Shown: positions 16,366 through 25,680, counted from the first letter of the stretch. The stretch: DNA of 64,000 nucleotides from CAWFKW01 sp963816535 (GCA_963816535.1 CAWFKW010000008.1:62001-126000); one strand, 5' to 3'. Notes: generated by a model not told the origin, from the letters alone. Made by a program: numbers and translations.

Positions 16366-18084
16366 TTACATGTCGTTTTCCAATGTCGAAATATCGCCCA
16401 TCTCTTCGCCCCATTCTTTTGCCCTTAAAACCCTTCTCATAATTTTGCCCGAACGGGTTTTCGGAAGGCTGTCCACAAATTCGATCTCCTGTGGCATTGC
16501 CAGAGGGGAGAGCTTTTTCCTGATAAAGTTCATTATTTCCAGTTCAAGCATTTTGTTTTTCTCATTTCCGGGCTTAAGAGCAATAAAAGCCTTTACTACT
16601 TCCATATTTATCGGATCAGGTTTCCCGATAGCGGCAGATTCAGCCACAGCGGGATGCTCAAGCAGCGCCGATTCAATTTCGAACGGCCCTACAAGGTGTC
16701 CGGCAGTATTAATAACATCATCGTCTCTTCCTACAAACCAATAATAACCGTCTTCATCTATGCTTGCCCTGTCGCCGCAAAGATACCAGCCGTTAACAAA
16801 TTTTTTATTGTAATTTTCAGGATTGTTCCAATACCCGCGGAACATAGCCGGCCAACCGGGTTTCACCGCAATAATACCAACAACTCCCGTTTGGTTCAAT
16901 GGCAAATGGGTTTTAAGGTCCACTACAGTCACTTCCATCCCGGGGAAAGGACGTCCCATGGAGCCCGGCTTCACCTTCATACACGGAAAATTACTTACAA
17001 CCATGCTTCCGGTTTCAGTTTGCCAGAAAGTATCATGAAACGGCATGCCAAAGACCTTATCCGACCAAATTACCGCTTCAGCATTCAAAGGCTCGCCAAT
17101 GCTCGCAAGATATCTTAAGCTTGAAAGGTTGTGTTTCTTAACAACTTCTTCGCCCTCTTTCATCAAAGCGCGTATCGCGGTAGGAGCGGAATACCAGACC
17201 GTTATCTTATGCTTTTCGATGAACGAGTACCAGTTATCAGCGGTGAATCCTGAATCTGTTACACATTGAGTCGTGCCGTTTGCCCATGGCCCTATTATGC
17301 CGTATGAAGTGCCCGTAACCCAGCCCGGGTCAGCCGTACACCAGTAAATATCATCCTCTTTCAGATCGAGACCGTATTTAGCCGTGATGTATTGAGATAT
17401 AACTGAGTAATGTACGTGCTGAGCGCCTTTCGGCTTGCCTGTGGTGCCCGAAGTGTAATGCAGAACAGACGGCGTGTATGCCTTTGAAGGATAAATATCA
17501 AATTCATCCAGCGGTTTAATGTTATCAAGATCGAATATGAATTCGCGTTCCCTTAAGTTTTCCGGATTTCGTTCATCAACAATAATTATCTGCTGCATGA
17601 AATCCATGTCTTTAAGTATAGCACGGATCTTCGGCAGATGTTTCTTTTGGGTTATGATAGCTTTTGTCCCTGCATCTTCAAGCCTTGTGTAAAGCGATTC
17701 CGGCCCGAATGCAGAATACAGCGGCTGCGCAATAGCTCCAAGCTTCAATATTCCCAGGAAACCCAGATACAGCTCAGGCACTTTATCCATAAACAGGCAT
17801 ACCCTGTCGCCCGGAACTATAGACAGGTTTTTTAGATATCCGGCTATAGCATTGCTGAGTTTTCTTATATCATCAAATGTGAATTCCTTTACGTTGCCAT
17901 GATGATCCTGCCAGATCAGCGCCTTTTTACCGGCAAAACCATTTTTGCAGATCCTGTCGCTGCAATACTCGCCAATATTAATGTTATCGCCTTCACGGTA
18001 ACCCAGTTCTTTTTCTACAAGAGACCAGCTGAAATCCTTAACTGTATCCCCATAAGAAACCATGTTGTTTAAATATTTAAACAT
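16366..18084 (-). CDS. AMP-forming acetyl/acyl-CoA synthetase, copy A
   Basis: A 572-residue ANL-superfamily ligase. It shows the A3 loop YTSGTTGKPKG (residues 210-220), the acetyl-CoA-synthetase-type pocket motif ADPGWVTG (251-258), FWQTETG (353-359) with the Trp that limits the acyl pocket to acetate in Acs enzymes, 'GWYLCGD' and 'YFVGRDDDVIN'-type hinge residues, and a C-terminal KTRSGKIMRR with the catalytic Lys. It is shorter than E. coli Acs (about 650) and closer to the AcsA/MACS type. It would activate acetate or a short acid with ATP and transfer it to CoA, or possibly to the adjacent ACP. An 84-base spacer separates it from copy B. Confidence 0.85.
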   Translation of the reverse strand: MFKYLNNMVSYGDTVKDFSWSLVEKELGYREGDNINIGEYCSDRICKNGFAGKKALIWQDHHGNVKEFTFDDIRKLSNAIAGYLKNLSIVPGDRVCLFMDKVPELYLGFLGILKLGAIAQPLYSAFGPESLYTRLEDAGTKAIITQKKHLPKIRAILKDMDFMQQIIIVDERNPENLREREFIFDLDNIKPLDEFDIYPSKAYTPSVLHYTSGTTGKPKGAQHVHYSVISQYITAKYGLDLKEDDIYWCTADPGWVTGTSYGIIGPWANGTTQCVTDSGFTADNWYSFIEKHKITVWYSAPTAIRALMKEGEEVVKKHNLSSLRYLASIGEPLNAEAVIWSDKVFGMPFHDTFWQTETGSMVVSNFPCMKVKPGSMGRPFPGMEVTVVDLKTHLPLNQTGVVGIIAVKPGWPAMFRGYWNNPENYNKKFVNGWYLCGDRASIDEDGYYWFVGRDDDVINTAGHLVGPFEIESALLEHPAVAESAAIGKPDPINMEVVKAFIALKPGNEKNKMLELEIMNFIRKKLSPLAMPQEIEFVDSLPKTRSGKIMRRVLRAKEWGEEMGDISTLENDM

Positions 18085-18168
18085 AAAATTACCTCCTTAA
18101 AAATCAAAATTTATTTAATCAGTTTCTTAAAATATTACCTTCTGTCAATATACTGTATATGCGATGCT

Positions 18169-19893
18169 TTATTTTTTGCCTTCGGTTTCCGTATCAGATA
18201 CAGAATCCATTTCTTCTTCCCATTCCAGGGCTCTAAGCACCCTCCTTATAATTTTGCCGCTCCTGGTTTTCGGGAGCTTGCTTACAAATTCAATTTCTTT
18301 TGGCATTGCAAGCGGTGATATCTTCTTTCTTATGAACTCCATGATTTCAAGCTCAATTTTCTTGCTGGGGGTAAATCCCTTTTTGAGAACTATGAAGGCC
18401 TTAACAACCTCCATATTCATCTCGTCGGGCTTGCCTATTGCCGCCGATTCCGCAACCGCCGGATGCCTTTGTATTGCCGCTTCAATCTCTCCGGGGCCCA
18501 ATAAATAGCCTGATGTATTTATAACATCGTCATCGCGGCCGACAAACCAGAAGTAGCCGTCCTCATCTATGCTGGCTCTGTCGTTGCAAACATACCAGCC
18601 GTTATCAAATTTTCTCTTATAAGCTTCTTCCTGATTTAAATATCCTCTGAACATCGAGGGCCATCCGGGCCTTATACCTATCTTTCCGACAACGCACCTG
18701 TTCTTAACCGGCATGTTGGTTTTCGGGTCCAGTATTACCACTTCCATCCCCGGGAAAGGCTTTCCCATCGAACCCGGTTTTATTTTCATGCACGGGTAAT
18801 TGCCTATAACAACAGAACCCGTCTCTGTCTGAAGGAATGTATCATGGAAGGCTGTTCCAAAAGTTTTTTCCGACCACTCCACTTCTTCAGGGTTCAGAGG
18901 TTCTCCGATGCTTGCCAGAACCCTCAGGCTTGAAAGATTATATTTAGATTCTTTCTCTTCGCCTTCTTTCATCAATGACCTTATAAATGTGGGCACCGTA
19001 TACCAAACTGATATCTTTTGCTTCTCTATAAATGAATACCAGTTATCGGGTGAAAACGGCGCGTTCAAAACGCAGATAGTGTTCCCGTTTGACCATGGGC
19101 CAATTATGCCGGATGAGCTTCCTGTCACTCCGTCAGGCGGTATCGTACACCAGACTACGTCATCTTCCTTCAGGTCAAGAACGAATTTGGCGCTTATATA
19201 TTGCGATATTAAAGAATAGTGAACATGCTGTACGCCTTTTGGCTTTCCTGAAGTTCCTGCTGTATAAAGCATGACCGATGGGGTGTATGCTTTAGAAGGA
19301 TAGACATGGCACTCGTTTATCGGCTCGCATGTCTCAAGGTTGCACATGAACTCCCGCTCCTGAAGATTTTCCGAATGATGTTCATCAACAATGATTATAT
19401 GTTCCAGGAAATCCATATTCTTGAGAATAGACCGTACTTTTGGAAGATGTTTCTTCTGAGTAATAATTACTCTGGTCTTTGCGTCGTTTAACCTTGTGTA
19501 AAGAGATTCAGATCCAAAGGAGGAATCAAGAGGAACGGCAACCGCGCCGAGTTTCAGTATACCGAGAAATCCGATGAACAGTTCCGGAACTTTATCAAGA
19601 TACATGCTTATCCTGTCGCCGGGATTTATGCCCAGGCTCTTAAGATAAAGCGCCACAGCATTGCTCAGCATCCTTAATTCGTTGAATGTATATGTCTTAA
19701 CTTTACCGTCTTCATTTTGCCATATAAGGGCCTTCTTACCGCCTTTCCCCATCCTGCAATTTCTGTCTGTGCAATACTCGGCAATGTTGATCACATTACC
19801 GTCTCTGTAACCCAGTTCCTTTTCGACCAGGTCCCAACTAAATTCTTTTACGGCGTCTTCGTAAGACGTCATGTTGTTCATATATTTAAACAT
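18169..19893 (-). CDS. AMP-forming acyl-CoA synthetase, divergent copy B
   Basis: This 574-residue protein aligns without gaps to copy A over at least the first 360 residues (same MFKY.NNM.SY start, KVPEL..GFLGILKLGA, QKKHLPK). The ATP loop (YTAGTSGKPKG, 210-220) and the C-terminal KTRSGKIIRR Lys are kept. Pocket positions differ: ADPGW becomes IPPDG (251-255), and the Trp of FWQTETG becomes Leu (FLQTETG, position 354). In characterised acetyl-CoA synthetases, replacing this Trp widens the acyl pocket, so a longer or bulkier acid is inferred. It is the first gene of a run into copy A, the ACP and the Kbl-like enzyme. Confidence 0.83.
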   Translation of the reverse strand: MFKYMNNMTSYEDAVKEFSWDLVEKELGYRDGNVINIAEYCTDRNCRMGKGGKKALIWQNEDGKVKTYTFNELRMLSNAVALYLKSLGINPGDRISMYLDKVPELFIGFLGILKLGAVAVPLDSSFGSESLYTRLNDAKTRVIITQKKHLPKVRSILKNMDFLEHIIIVDEHHSENLQEREFMCNLETCEPINECHVYPSKAYTPSVMLYTAGTSGKPKGVQHVHYSLISQYISAKFVLDLKEDDVVWCTIPPDGVTGSSSGIIGPWSNGNTICVLNAPFSPDNWYSFIEKQKISVWYTVPTFIRSLMKEGEEKESKYNLSSLRVLASIGEPLNPEEVEWSEKTFGTAFHDTFLQTETGSVVIGNYPCMKIKPGSMGKPFPGMEVVILDPKTNMPVKNRCVVGKIGIRPGWPSMFRGYLNQEEAYKRKFDNGWYVCNDRASIDEDGYFWFVGRDDDVINTSGYLLGPGEIEAAIQRHPAVAESAAIGKPDEMNMEVVKAFIVLKKGFTPSKKIELEIMEFIRKKISPLAMPKEIEFVSKLPKTRSGKIIRRVLRALEWEEEMDSVSDTETEGKK

Positions 19894-20229
19894 TTTAAAA
19901 TACCTCCGTTAAAAACATTAATTTTATAAAATCTGTCAACCTAAAAATATGACCTTCATTTTGTTATCATGCAGTTGTGCCGCATCATGCTGTTGAATTT
20001 TGTCAAAAAAAATGGGAGACTATTAGTCTCCCATAATTTTGGAGTATGAAATTTTCTATTCCTTTTGTATTACTTAGGTTGGAATCTTCGTAAACCTTAA
20101 ATCGTATTACTAACAAATACCACAGCATAAACAGCAAACAACAATTTTAACACACTAAATTAACTCTAATATCAAAAATAAACAATGATAAATCTCATAA
20201 TAACGGTCACTTAGCCTAACAAACGGTAG
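19894..20229. other. AT-rich spacer with promoter region and a terminator
   Basis: This spacer lies between the DinB gene, which is transcribed toward it, and the acyl-CoA synthetase gene, which starts at its left end. It contains the terminator at 20004-20034. No ORF with coding character was found. The acyl-CoA synthetase operon promoter should lie between about 19900 and 20000. Confidence 0.5.
20004..20034 (-). terminator. Strong hairpin terminator
   Basis: A perfect 10-bp palindrome ATGGGAGACT/AGTCTCCCAT (20012-20021 and 20025-20034) with a 3-base loop. On the minus strand it runs into eight T residues, so it should end the DinB transcript before the acyl-CoA synthetase operon. Confidence 0.8.
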
Positions 20230-20754
20230 TTAATTATTCTCTCCCTTTTTCTTAAACCCGGCTTTTCGTATAAGCATGAACATCTGCCCGCGGTGATGGG
20301 CCTCATGTTCTATCAAATGATATATTATCCATTTCTTTGAAAGCTGCCTTTTCTCTCCATTTTTTCTTTTCAACGGAACTGTTTCTTTCTCCAGTTCTTC
20401 ATCATTTAAACTCAACATGTAATCTCTGACCAATTTCCTTGCATCTGCCATGCAGTTAAGATATTCATCAACTTCAATAGGTTCGGTTGGCGGTTGCGGA
20501 TTTTCAAGGCTTGAATCATACCAGTTATCATAATATAACCGCTTCTTAAATTCCTCAGGCATGTCTTCGCCTTTAAGAACTGAAAGCCAGAATAGATCAA
20601 CTTCCGCATTATGCATCAGGTATGAACCTATCGGATACTCTCCCGGAACCGGTTCCTGAAATAATTGCTCTTTTGTAAGTCCGCTGACTCCTTTTAAAGT
20701 CACTTTCCTGACATCATCAAGCATGTAAAGAAGTAAATTAATTTGATCTTTCAT
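20230..20754 (-). CDS. DinB-family protein
   Basis: A 174-residue four-helix protein of the DinB superfamily. It shows the three spaced metal-site His regions expected of the fold: 'YLMHNAEVDLFWL' near residue 50, and the C-terminal 'WIIYHLIEHEAHHRGQMFML' region with the HEAHHRGQ motif. Members are often metal-binding and some are thiol transferases (bacillithiol/mycothiol type); the substrate here is unknown. It is monocistronic, with a terminator downstream. It is not close in sequence to the frameshifted DinB gene at 696-1186. Confidence 0.85.
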   Translation of the reverse strand: MKDQINLLLYMLDDVRKVTLKGVSGLTKEQLFQEPVPGEYPIGSYLMHNAEVDLFWLSVLKGEDMPEEFKKRLYYDNWYDSSLENPQPPTEPIEVDEYLNCMADARKLVRDYMLSLNDEELEKETVPLKRKNGEKRQLSKKWIIYHLIEHEAHHRGQMFMLIRKAGFKKKGENN

Positions 20755-20773
20755 TTACAGATTTATTAATTAT

Positions 20774-20805
20774 AAAAAAAACACCCTCAATATTCATCGA
20801 AGGTG
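20774..20805 (-). terminator. Terminator of the bactofilin transcript
   Basis: CACCCTC (20782-20788) pairs with GAAGGTG (20799-20805) with one G-T pair, and reads into a T tract on the minus strand (A run 20774-20781). It lies 24 bases beyond the bactofilin stop. Confidence 0.7.
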
Positions 20806-20828
20806 GTCACAATTATTAAATTTAGCTG

Positions 20829-21269
20829 TTACTCGCCTTCCTCTTTCTTTGGTTCCGGCGCGTGGCTTACTTCAATGGGCTTCATTATACACTTCCCGTT
20901 AAATGTGCAGCCCTGTTCGGTAACAAGGTTCACAACTGTTACATCGCCGTTCATTGACGATCCCTTTTTAAGTTCAAGGCGGTGAACGTCAACGTTGCCA
21001 ACAACAGTGCCGTAAATTATAGCTTCTGATGCCGAAATGTTGCCCTCTATTCTGCCGTTGCCGCCTATAACTACGCCGCTATCCCCGGTCAGGTCGCCCT
21101 TAATAATACCATCTATCCTTGTGGCGTTCGGGATGAAGAAGTTGCCTTCAACTTTGCAGCCCTCGCCAATGAGCGTTCTGATCTCTTTTGACGAAGCCAA
21201 TTTGGAAGGCTGTGAATGAGTAGCGACGGGCGCGCCAGATTCTTTTATTTTATCGTTTTTTCCGAACAT
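20829..21269 (-). CDS. Bactofilin (polymer-forming cytoskeletal protein)
   Basis: A 146-residue protein with the bactofilin beta-helix core (about residues 30-135): repeating short strands with G-x-I-x-G-D-L turns, such as 'VEGNFFIPNATRIDGIIKGDLTG', 'VIGGNGRIEGNISA', 'VVGNVDVHRLELKKGSSMNGDV'. Disordered Lys/Ser-rich N-tail and Pro/Glu-rich C-tail are typical. Bactofilins polymerise without nucleotide and recruit cell-wall enzymes. The start has a good AAGGAGA site. It lies 10 bases downstream of an M23 peptidase gene, the classic bactofilin partner. Confidence 0.92.
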   Translation of the reverse strand: MFGKNDKIKESGAPVATHSQPSKLASSKEIRTLIGEGCKVEGNFFIPNATRIDGIIKGDLTGDSGVVIGGNGRIEGNISASEAIIYGTVVGNVDVHRLELKKGSSMNGDVTVVNLVTEQGCTFNGKCIMKPIEVSHAPEPKKEEGE

Positions 21270-21279
21270 GACTTTCTCC

Positions 21280-22107
21280 TTAATTAATTTTTAGAAACGG
21301 AACCGGGTCAATATCGCTTCCATCCCTTCTTATTTCATAGTGTACGTGAGGACCGGTCGAGCGACCCGTAGTGCCCACAAATCCTATTAGATCGCCGGCC
21401 GCAACCTGCTGCCCCTGAACAACATTAACTTTAGACATATGCCCGAACAGAGTCTGTAATCCGCAACTATGATTTATAACCACAGCATTACCATAACCGT
21501 TGTACCAATCACACCGTGAAACAATTCCGCTTGCTGTGGCGTAAATAGGGTCGCCTATCTGGCCCTTAAAATCAACTCCGGGATGAAACTCCCCGCTTCT
21601 GCCGCCGAACGGATTAGTACGATAGCCATATCCTGAACTCATCGGCCCGTCAAACGGATAACCTGTCGGGGTATTTTCCAGCGCATTCAGGAACACTTCC
21701 GACTGCTCTTCGTAAAAACTTACTTTCCCGTAAACGTCATTACTTTTTTCGCTGCTCTCGCCGCCGATACTTCCATCAGGCAAGGCCCGCCTTTGCTGTA
21801 AATAATTATTTATTTTCGAAAGCGTCTCATCTATTTTAACAAGCTTTTCCTTAACTTTGTTCTCTGTAACAACTTCTATTTGTTTATTGGCTTGGGTAAG
21901 CTGTGAGTTCAGTTCGTGGTTCCTGTAATTCATATATACTATATAAGCCAGCAAACACAACGCGCCAAATCCGCAAAAAGCTGCAGAGGCTTTCGCCCAC
22001 TTAATGTACTTACGATAGTTCTTTACGTGCTTCGCGTCTATTTCAAATGACTTTGTTTCGTTTTCATCGCCGCTGACAATAAGAACCGTTACTTTATCGT
22101 TATCCAT
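21280..22107 (-). CDS. Membrane-anchored M23 peptidoglycan endopeptidase (LytM type)
   Basis: This 275-residue protein has a cytoplasmic N-terminus, one membrane helix (about 37-58, AAFCGFGALCLLAYIVYMNY), a coiled-coil stretch (about 65-100, LNSQLTQANKQIEVVTENKV) and a C-terminal M23 domain. The zinc ligands are visible in HPGVDFKGQ (H...D) and GPHVHYEIR (HxH). The family cleaves peptide crosslinks in peptidoglycan. The cytoplasmic tail plus membrane anchor fits docking to the bactofilin encoded 10 bases downstream, which would place hydrolysis at shape-determining sites; that link is known for other bactofilin/M23 pairs and inferred here. Confidence 0.92.
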   Translation of the reverse strand: MDNDKVTVLIVSGDENETKSFEIDAKHVKNYRKYIKWAKASAAFCGFGALCLLAYIVYMNYRNHELNSQLTQANKQIEVVTENKVKEKLVKIDETLSKINNYLQQRRALPDGSIGGESSEKSNDVYGKVSFYEEQSEVFLNALENTPTGYPFDGPMSSGYGYRTNPFGGRSGEFHPGVDFKGQIGDPIYATASGIVSRCDWYNGYGNAVVINHSCGLQTLFGHMSKVNVVQGQQVAAGDLIGFVGTTGRSTGPHVHYEIRRDGSDIDPVPFLKIN

Positions 22108-22140
22108 TAGCCTGAAGATGTTATATTAACGAATAAATCA

Positions 22141-22177
22141 TTCGCCTTGGTTCTCCATATTGGAAAACCGGGGCGAA
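22141..22177. other. Imperfect hairpin upstream of the M23-bactofilin operon
   Basis: TTCGCC (22141-22146) pairs with GGCGAA (22172-22177), and GGTT with AACC inside it, separated by a 2-base mismatch on each side. It lies 34 bases upstream of the M23 start and has no T tract. It could be a leader structure or operator; this is only a structural observation. Confidence 0.35.
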
Positions 22178-22354
22178 CAATCTGAATTAAATTTTACCTA
22201 ACTAAGCAAATCTAAGAAAGGCACTTACAAAAATAACCATATTTTATAGTAAAAACAAAAGGTTGCATTGAAAAGCAAATTTCGCAAAAAACAACATTAA
22301 ACAAATTCTGTAATTAGTTAGTTATATAGCCATTATGCTATTATTCTAAAGTCA

Positions 22355-22822
22355 TTAATAAATGAACGGCAAAAGCTTTTTTGTATGTTTCCTGTAAGCT
22401 TCATACTCTGGGAATCTTTCAGATAAATGCCTTTCCTCAAATCGCATTTTGAGGACAAAGAATCCAACAGCGATTACATAAATTATTAGTGAATAAAACG
22501 CCGCAAAGAAAAATATACATCCCAGAAGCAGAAGTAAAACCGACAAATAAATGGGGTGCCTGATCTTAGAATATATACCGGTTGTTCTTAACGTTGCATT
22601 TTCTCCGGGCACGGGGTTCGGCGTTATATGCTGGCCAAAATTAAGAAAGCTCACCATAGCGATCAAAAATCCTGATGAAAGCAATAGAAAAGTAAAATAA
22701 TCCAGGGCATATGACCTGTAATTTCCCGTGTATTTCTTTTCTATGAAGCAGGAGACTATGACGGCAATACCGATAATAGTCTGCATACCAACATATATCC
22801 AACCTTTTTGTTTAGGACTCAT
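22355..22822 (-). CDS. ICMT/PEMT-like membrane methyltransferase family protein
   Basis: The ATG at 22822 (MSPKQKGWIYVGMQ) is chosen over the in-frame start at 22852, which would lie inside polA. The protein is about 155 residues with four or five membrane helices and the isoprenylcysteine carboxyl methyltransferase-like C-terminal signature: 'GIYSKIRHPIYLSVLLLLLG' (R-HP-Y) and 'RFEERHLSERFPEYEAYRKHTKKLLPF' (E-E....FG-x-Y-x-x-Y). These enzymes use SAM to methylate lipid-like or small hydrophobic substrates. The start is 9 bases beyond the polA stop, so it is probably cotranscribed; the substrate is unknown. Confidence 0.8.
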   Translation of the reverse strand: MSPKQKGWIYVGMQTIIGIAVIVSCFIEKKYTGNYRSYALDYFTFLLLSSGFLIAMVSFLNFGQHITPNPVPGENATLRTTGIYSKIRHPIYLSVLLLLLGCIFFFAAFYSLIIYVIAVGFFVLKMRFEERHLSERFPEYEAYRKHTKKLLPFIY

Positions 22823-22830
22823 AACTACAA

Positions 22831-25680
22831 TTAAGCATGGGCTTCGAACCAATTGGCTCCTACCCCGATTTCAACATCAATAGGAGAATCAAGTTTCAAA
22901 GCATTTTTCATTTTAGCGCTTACAATCTTCTTTACTTCTTCAAGCTCATCTTTTTCAACTTCAAAAACTAACTCATCATGGACCTGTAATATCATTCTGG
23001 ATTTAATCTTCTTCTTTCTAAACTCGGTAAATATATTTATCATCGCTATCTTTATCAAATCGGCGGCTGTACCCTGCACGGGCATGTTTATTGCTATGCG
23101 CTCATCTCTTTGTCTTACCACGGCGTTCTTATTATTTATGTTTGGCAAATACCTTCGCCTGCCGGCCATGGTTTCCGTGTAGCCCTTTTTGCGCGCGAAT
23201 TCCTTTGTCTTTTCAAGCCATCCGTTAATCGATGGGAACTCTTTGAAGTATGAAGCGATAATTTCCCTTGATTCGTTTTGCGCGATGTTGAGCCTGCTGG
23301 AAAGTCCGAATGCCTGTATGCCGTATATTATCCCGAAATTCACTTCCTTGGCTTTTCGGCGCATGTTAGCGTCTATCTTATCCATCTTAACTTTGAATAT
23401 CTTGGCGGCAGTTTCGGAGTGAATGTCATGATGCTTTTCAAAAGCTCTAATCATATTCTCGTCATGCGCAAGATGAGCCATAATCCTCAATTCTATCTGA
23501 GAATAATCTGCGGATAATAACAGGTTTCCCTTTTTCTCTGGAACGAATGCTTTTCTGAGCGAGCGTCCTATCTCGGTCCTGATGGGAATGTTCTGCAAAT
23601 TCGGATTTGCGCTTGATAATCTTCCAGTTGCTGCAACAGTCTGGTTGAACGAAGTATGAACCTTTCCTGTTTTCTTATTAATGATCGCCAGCAAGCCTTC
23701 TGTATATGTTGAACGCAGTTTTGTTACTGTGCGGTAATCCAGAAGCTTTAAGGCTATCGGGTGGTCGTTTCTTAATTCTTCCAGCACTTTTGTATCAGTC
23801 GAAAAACCGGTCTTTATTTTTCGTTTTGTATCAAGCTTAAGCTTGTTAAATAATATTTCCGAAAGCTGCTTTGTAGAATTAATATTAAACTGCATTCCGG
23901 CTTCGGCGTATATTTCTTTCTCAAGCCGACTTTCAGCGGTAACAAGCTCTTTGTTAATGGCGTTTAAAATATCCTTATCTATCTTAACGCCGTTATATTC
24001 CATGTCGGCTAATACTCCTATCAGCGGGAACTCTATTTCAATACAAAGGTTATCAAGACTTATTTTCTTAAGCTCGTATTCAAGCCTGTGATATAACCGC
24101 AAAGTTACATCGGCATCTTCGGCGGCATAATCGGAAGCTGATTTAAACGGGACTTTATCCATTGAAATTTGCTGCCAGGCTTTAGGCGTGTTTATAAGGG
24201 AAGAGATCGGCACGCATTTATAATTCAGGTATACTTCAGAAAGAAAATCCATTTTGTAATTTGATTCAGGCTTATGCACATAAGCCGCAATCATAGTATC
24301 AAACCCGACGTTCTGCAAAGTTATGCCGTAGTTCCTCATAACTATCATATCGTATTTGATATTCTGCCCTATCTTCCTGATGTTCTTATTTTCCAGCAGC
24401 GGCTTCAGATTATCTATTGCAAATTCTGTGGATATATCCGGAAGCTGTTCGTCTTTTGATTTTTTAGCGCTTGCGACCTTCTTTCCGAAAAGGTCGGTTT
24501 CTTCTTTTTCAGCAAACATTAACGGAACATAAAAGGCTTCATTCTCATCAAAAGAAAATGAGAGTCCCACCAGTTCGCAGTCCATTGGGTCCTCTGATGT
24601 AGTCTCGGTATCGAAAGCAAATTCATCAAAGTCTTTCAGCCTTTTCATCAGACGTTTATACTCGTCTTCAGTTCTTATTATGTAATATTTGTGCTGATGG
24701 GTATTAATATCTTCGAGCGTCCCCTGGAATGCCGGCGTAGGCGTTTCCTTTGCAGGCTCAACAGACACAGCTTTAATATCTATATTTGTTTCAGCCGAAC
24801 CGAGGAGTTTTTTAAGCAGCGAGCGGAATTCAAGTTCAGTAAATATCTTTTCAAGAAGTGCGACATTTTTTCCGTTTGACTTAAGCGTATGAAAATCAAC
24901 TTTTATCGGAACTTCCGTATTTATTGTTACGAGCTTGCGCGAAAGAAAAGCATCCTCTTTGTATGTGACAAGATTCTCTTTTAGCTTTGGCTTTGTGACC
25001 TTGTCGATATTTTTATACATATTCTCAAGAGAGCCGAATTCCTGTATCAATGCGGCGGCAGTCTTTTCTCCGATGCCTTTAATACCCGGAACGTTATCCA
25101 CTTTATCGCCCATCAAAGCGAGCACATCAATAACATGTTCAGGAGTAACTCCGAATTTTTCCTTCACTCCGTTTATATCTATAATCTCAACTTCAGAAAG
25201 CTTATTGCCCTGCGCGCTGCGTGTTGGTTTATACATGCGGATATTCTTATTAACAAGCTGCATGTAATCTTTATCGGGCGTAACCATAAAGCTCTGCACA
25301 TTTTCTTTATCCGCAATTTTAACAAGCGTTCCTATAACGTCATCGGCTTCGTAGCCGTGCAATTCTATCATAGGAATGTTGTAAGCCATAACTACTTCTT
25401 TGATCTTATTTATCTGCGGCACAAGGTCATCGGGCATGGCTTCGCGTGTGGCTTTATATTCCTTATACATTTTATGGCGGAATGTAGGTTCGGGCGTGTC
25501 AAACGCAACGGCAATGTAATCCGGTTTTTCATCATCTATTAGCTTATTTATAGCATTGATAAATCCGAACACAGCGGACGTATTTACTCCTTTGGAGTTA
25601 ACAAGCGGAGTGCGTATCATCGAGAAATAAGCCCTGTAAGCCAGAGCCATTCCGTCCAGTAAAAATAGTCTTTTAGCCAT
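22831..25680 (-). CDS. polA: DNA polymerase I
   Basis: A full-length 949-residue PolA. The N-terminal 5' nuclease (1 to about 290) has 'LLDGMALAYRAYFSM' and 'GYEADDVIGTL', plus the helix-hairpin-helix 'NVPGIKGIGEKTAAALIQEFGS'. The central 3'-5' exonuclease domain keeps all acidic residues: FDTETT (Exo I), IGQNIKYDM (Exo II) and YAAEDAD (Exo III), so proofreading should be active, unlike some thermophile PolA. The polymerase domain has DYSQIELR (motif A), the O-helix RRKAKEVNFGIIYG and VHDELV (motif C). The start ATG lies at 25680. Confidence 0.98.
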   Translation of the reverse strand: MAKRLFLLDGMALAYRAYFSMIRTPLVNSKGVNTSAVFGFINAINKLIDDEKPDYIAVAFDTPEPTFRHKMYKEYKATREAMPDDLVPQINKIKEVVMAYNIPMIELHGYEADDVIGTLVKIADKENVQSFMVTPDKDYMQLVNKNIRMYKPTRSAQGNKLSEVEIIDINGVKEKFGVTPEHVIDVLALMGDKVDNVPGIKGIGEKTAAALIQEFGSLENMYKNIDKVTKPKLKENLVTYKEDAFLSRKLVTINTEVPIKVDFHTLKSNGKNVALLEKIFTELEFRSLLKKLLGSAETNIDIKAVSVEPAKETPTPAFQGTLEDINTHQHKYYIIRTEDEYKRLMKRLKDFDEFAFDTETTSEDPMDCELVGLSFSFDENEAFYVPLMFAEKEETDLFGKKVASAKKSKDEQLPDISTEFAIDNLKPLLENKNIRKIGQNIKYDMIVMRNYGITLQNVGFDTMIAAYVHKPESNYKMDFLSEVYLNYKCVPISSLINTPKAWQQISMDKVPFKSASDYAAEDADVTLRLYHRLEYELKKISLDNLCIEIEFPLIGVLADMEYNGVKIDKDILNAINKELVTAESRLEKEIYAEAGMQFNINSTKQLSEILFNKLKLDTKRKIKTGFSTDTKVLEELRNDHPIALKLLDYRTVTKLRSTYTEGLLAIINKKTGKVHTSFNQTVAATGRLSSANPNLQNIPIRTEIGRSLRKAFVPEKKGNLLLSADYSQIELRIMAHLAHDENMIRAFEKHHDIHSETAAKIFKVKMDKIDANMRRKAKEVNFGIIYGIQAFGLSSRLNIAQNESREIIASYFKEFPSINGWLEKTKEFARKKGYTETMAGRRRYLPNINNKNAVVRQRDERIAINMPVQGTAADLIKIAMINIFTEFRKKKIKSRMILQVHDELVFEVEKDELEEVKKIVSAKMKNALKLDSPIDVEIGVGANWFEAHA

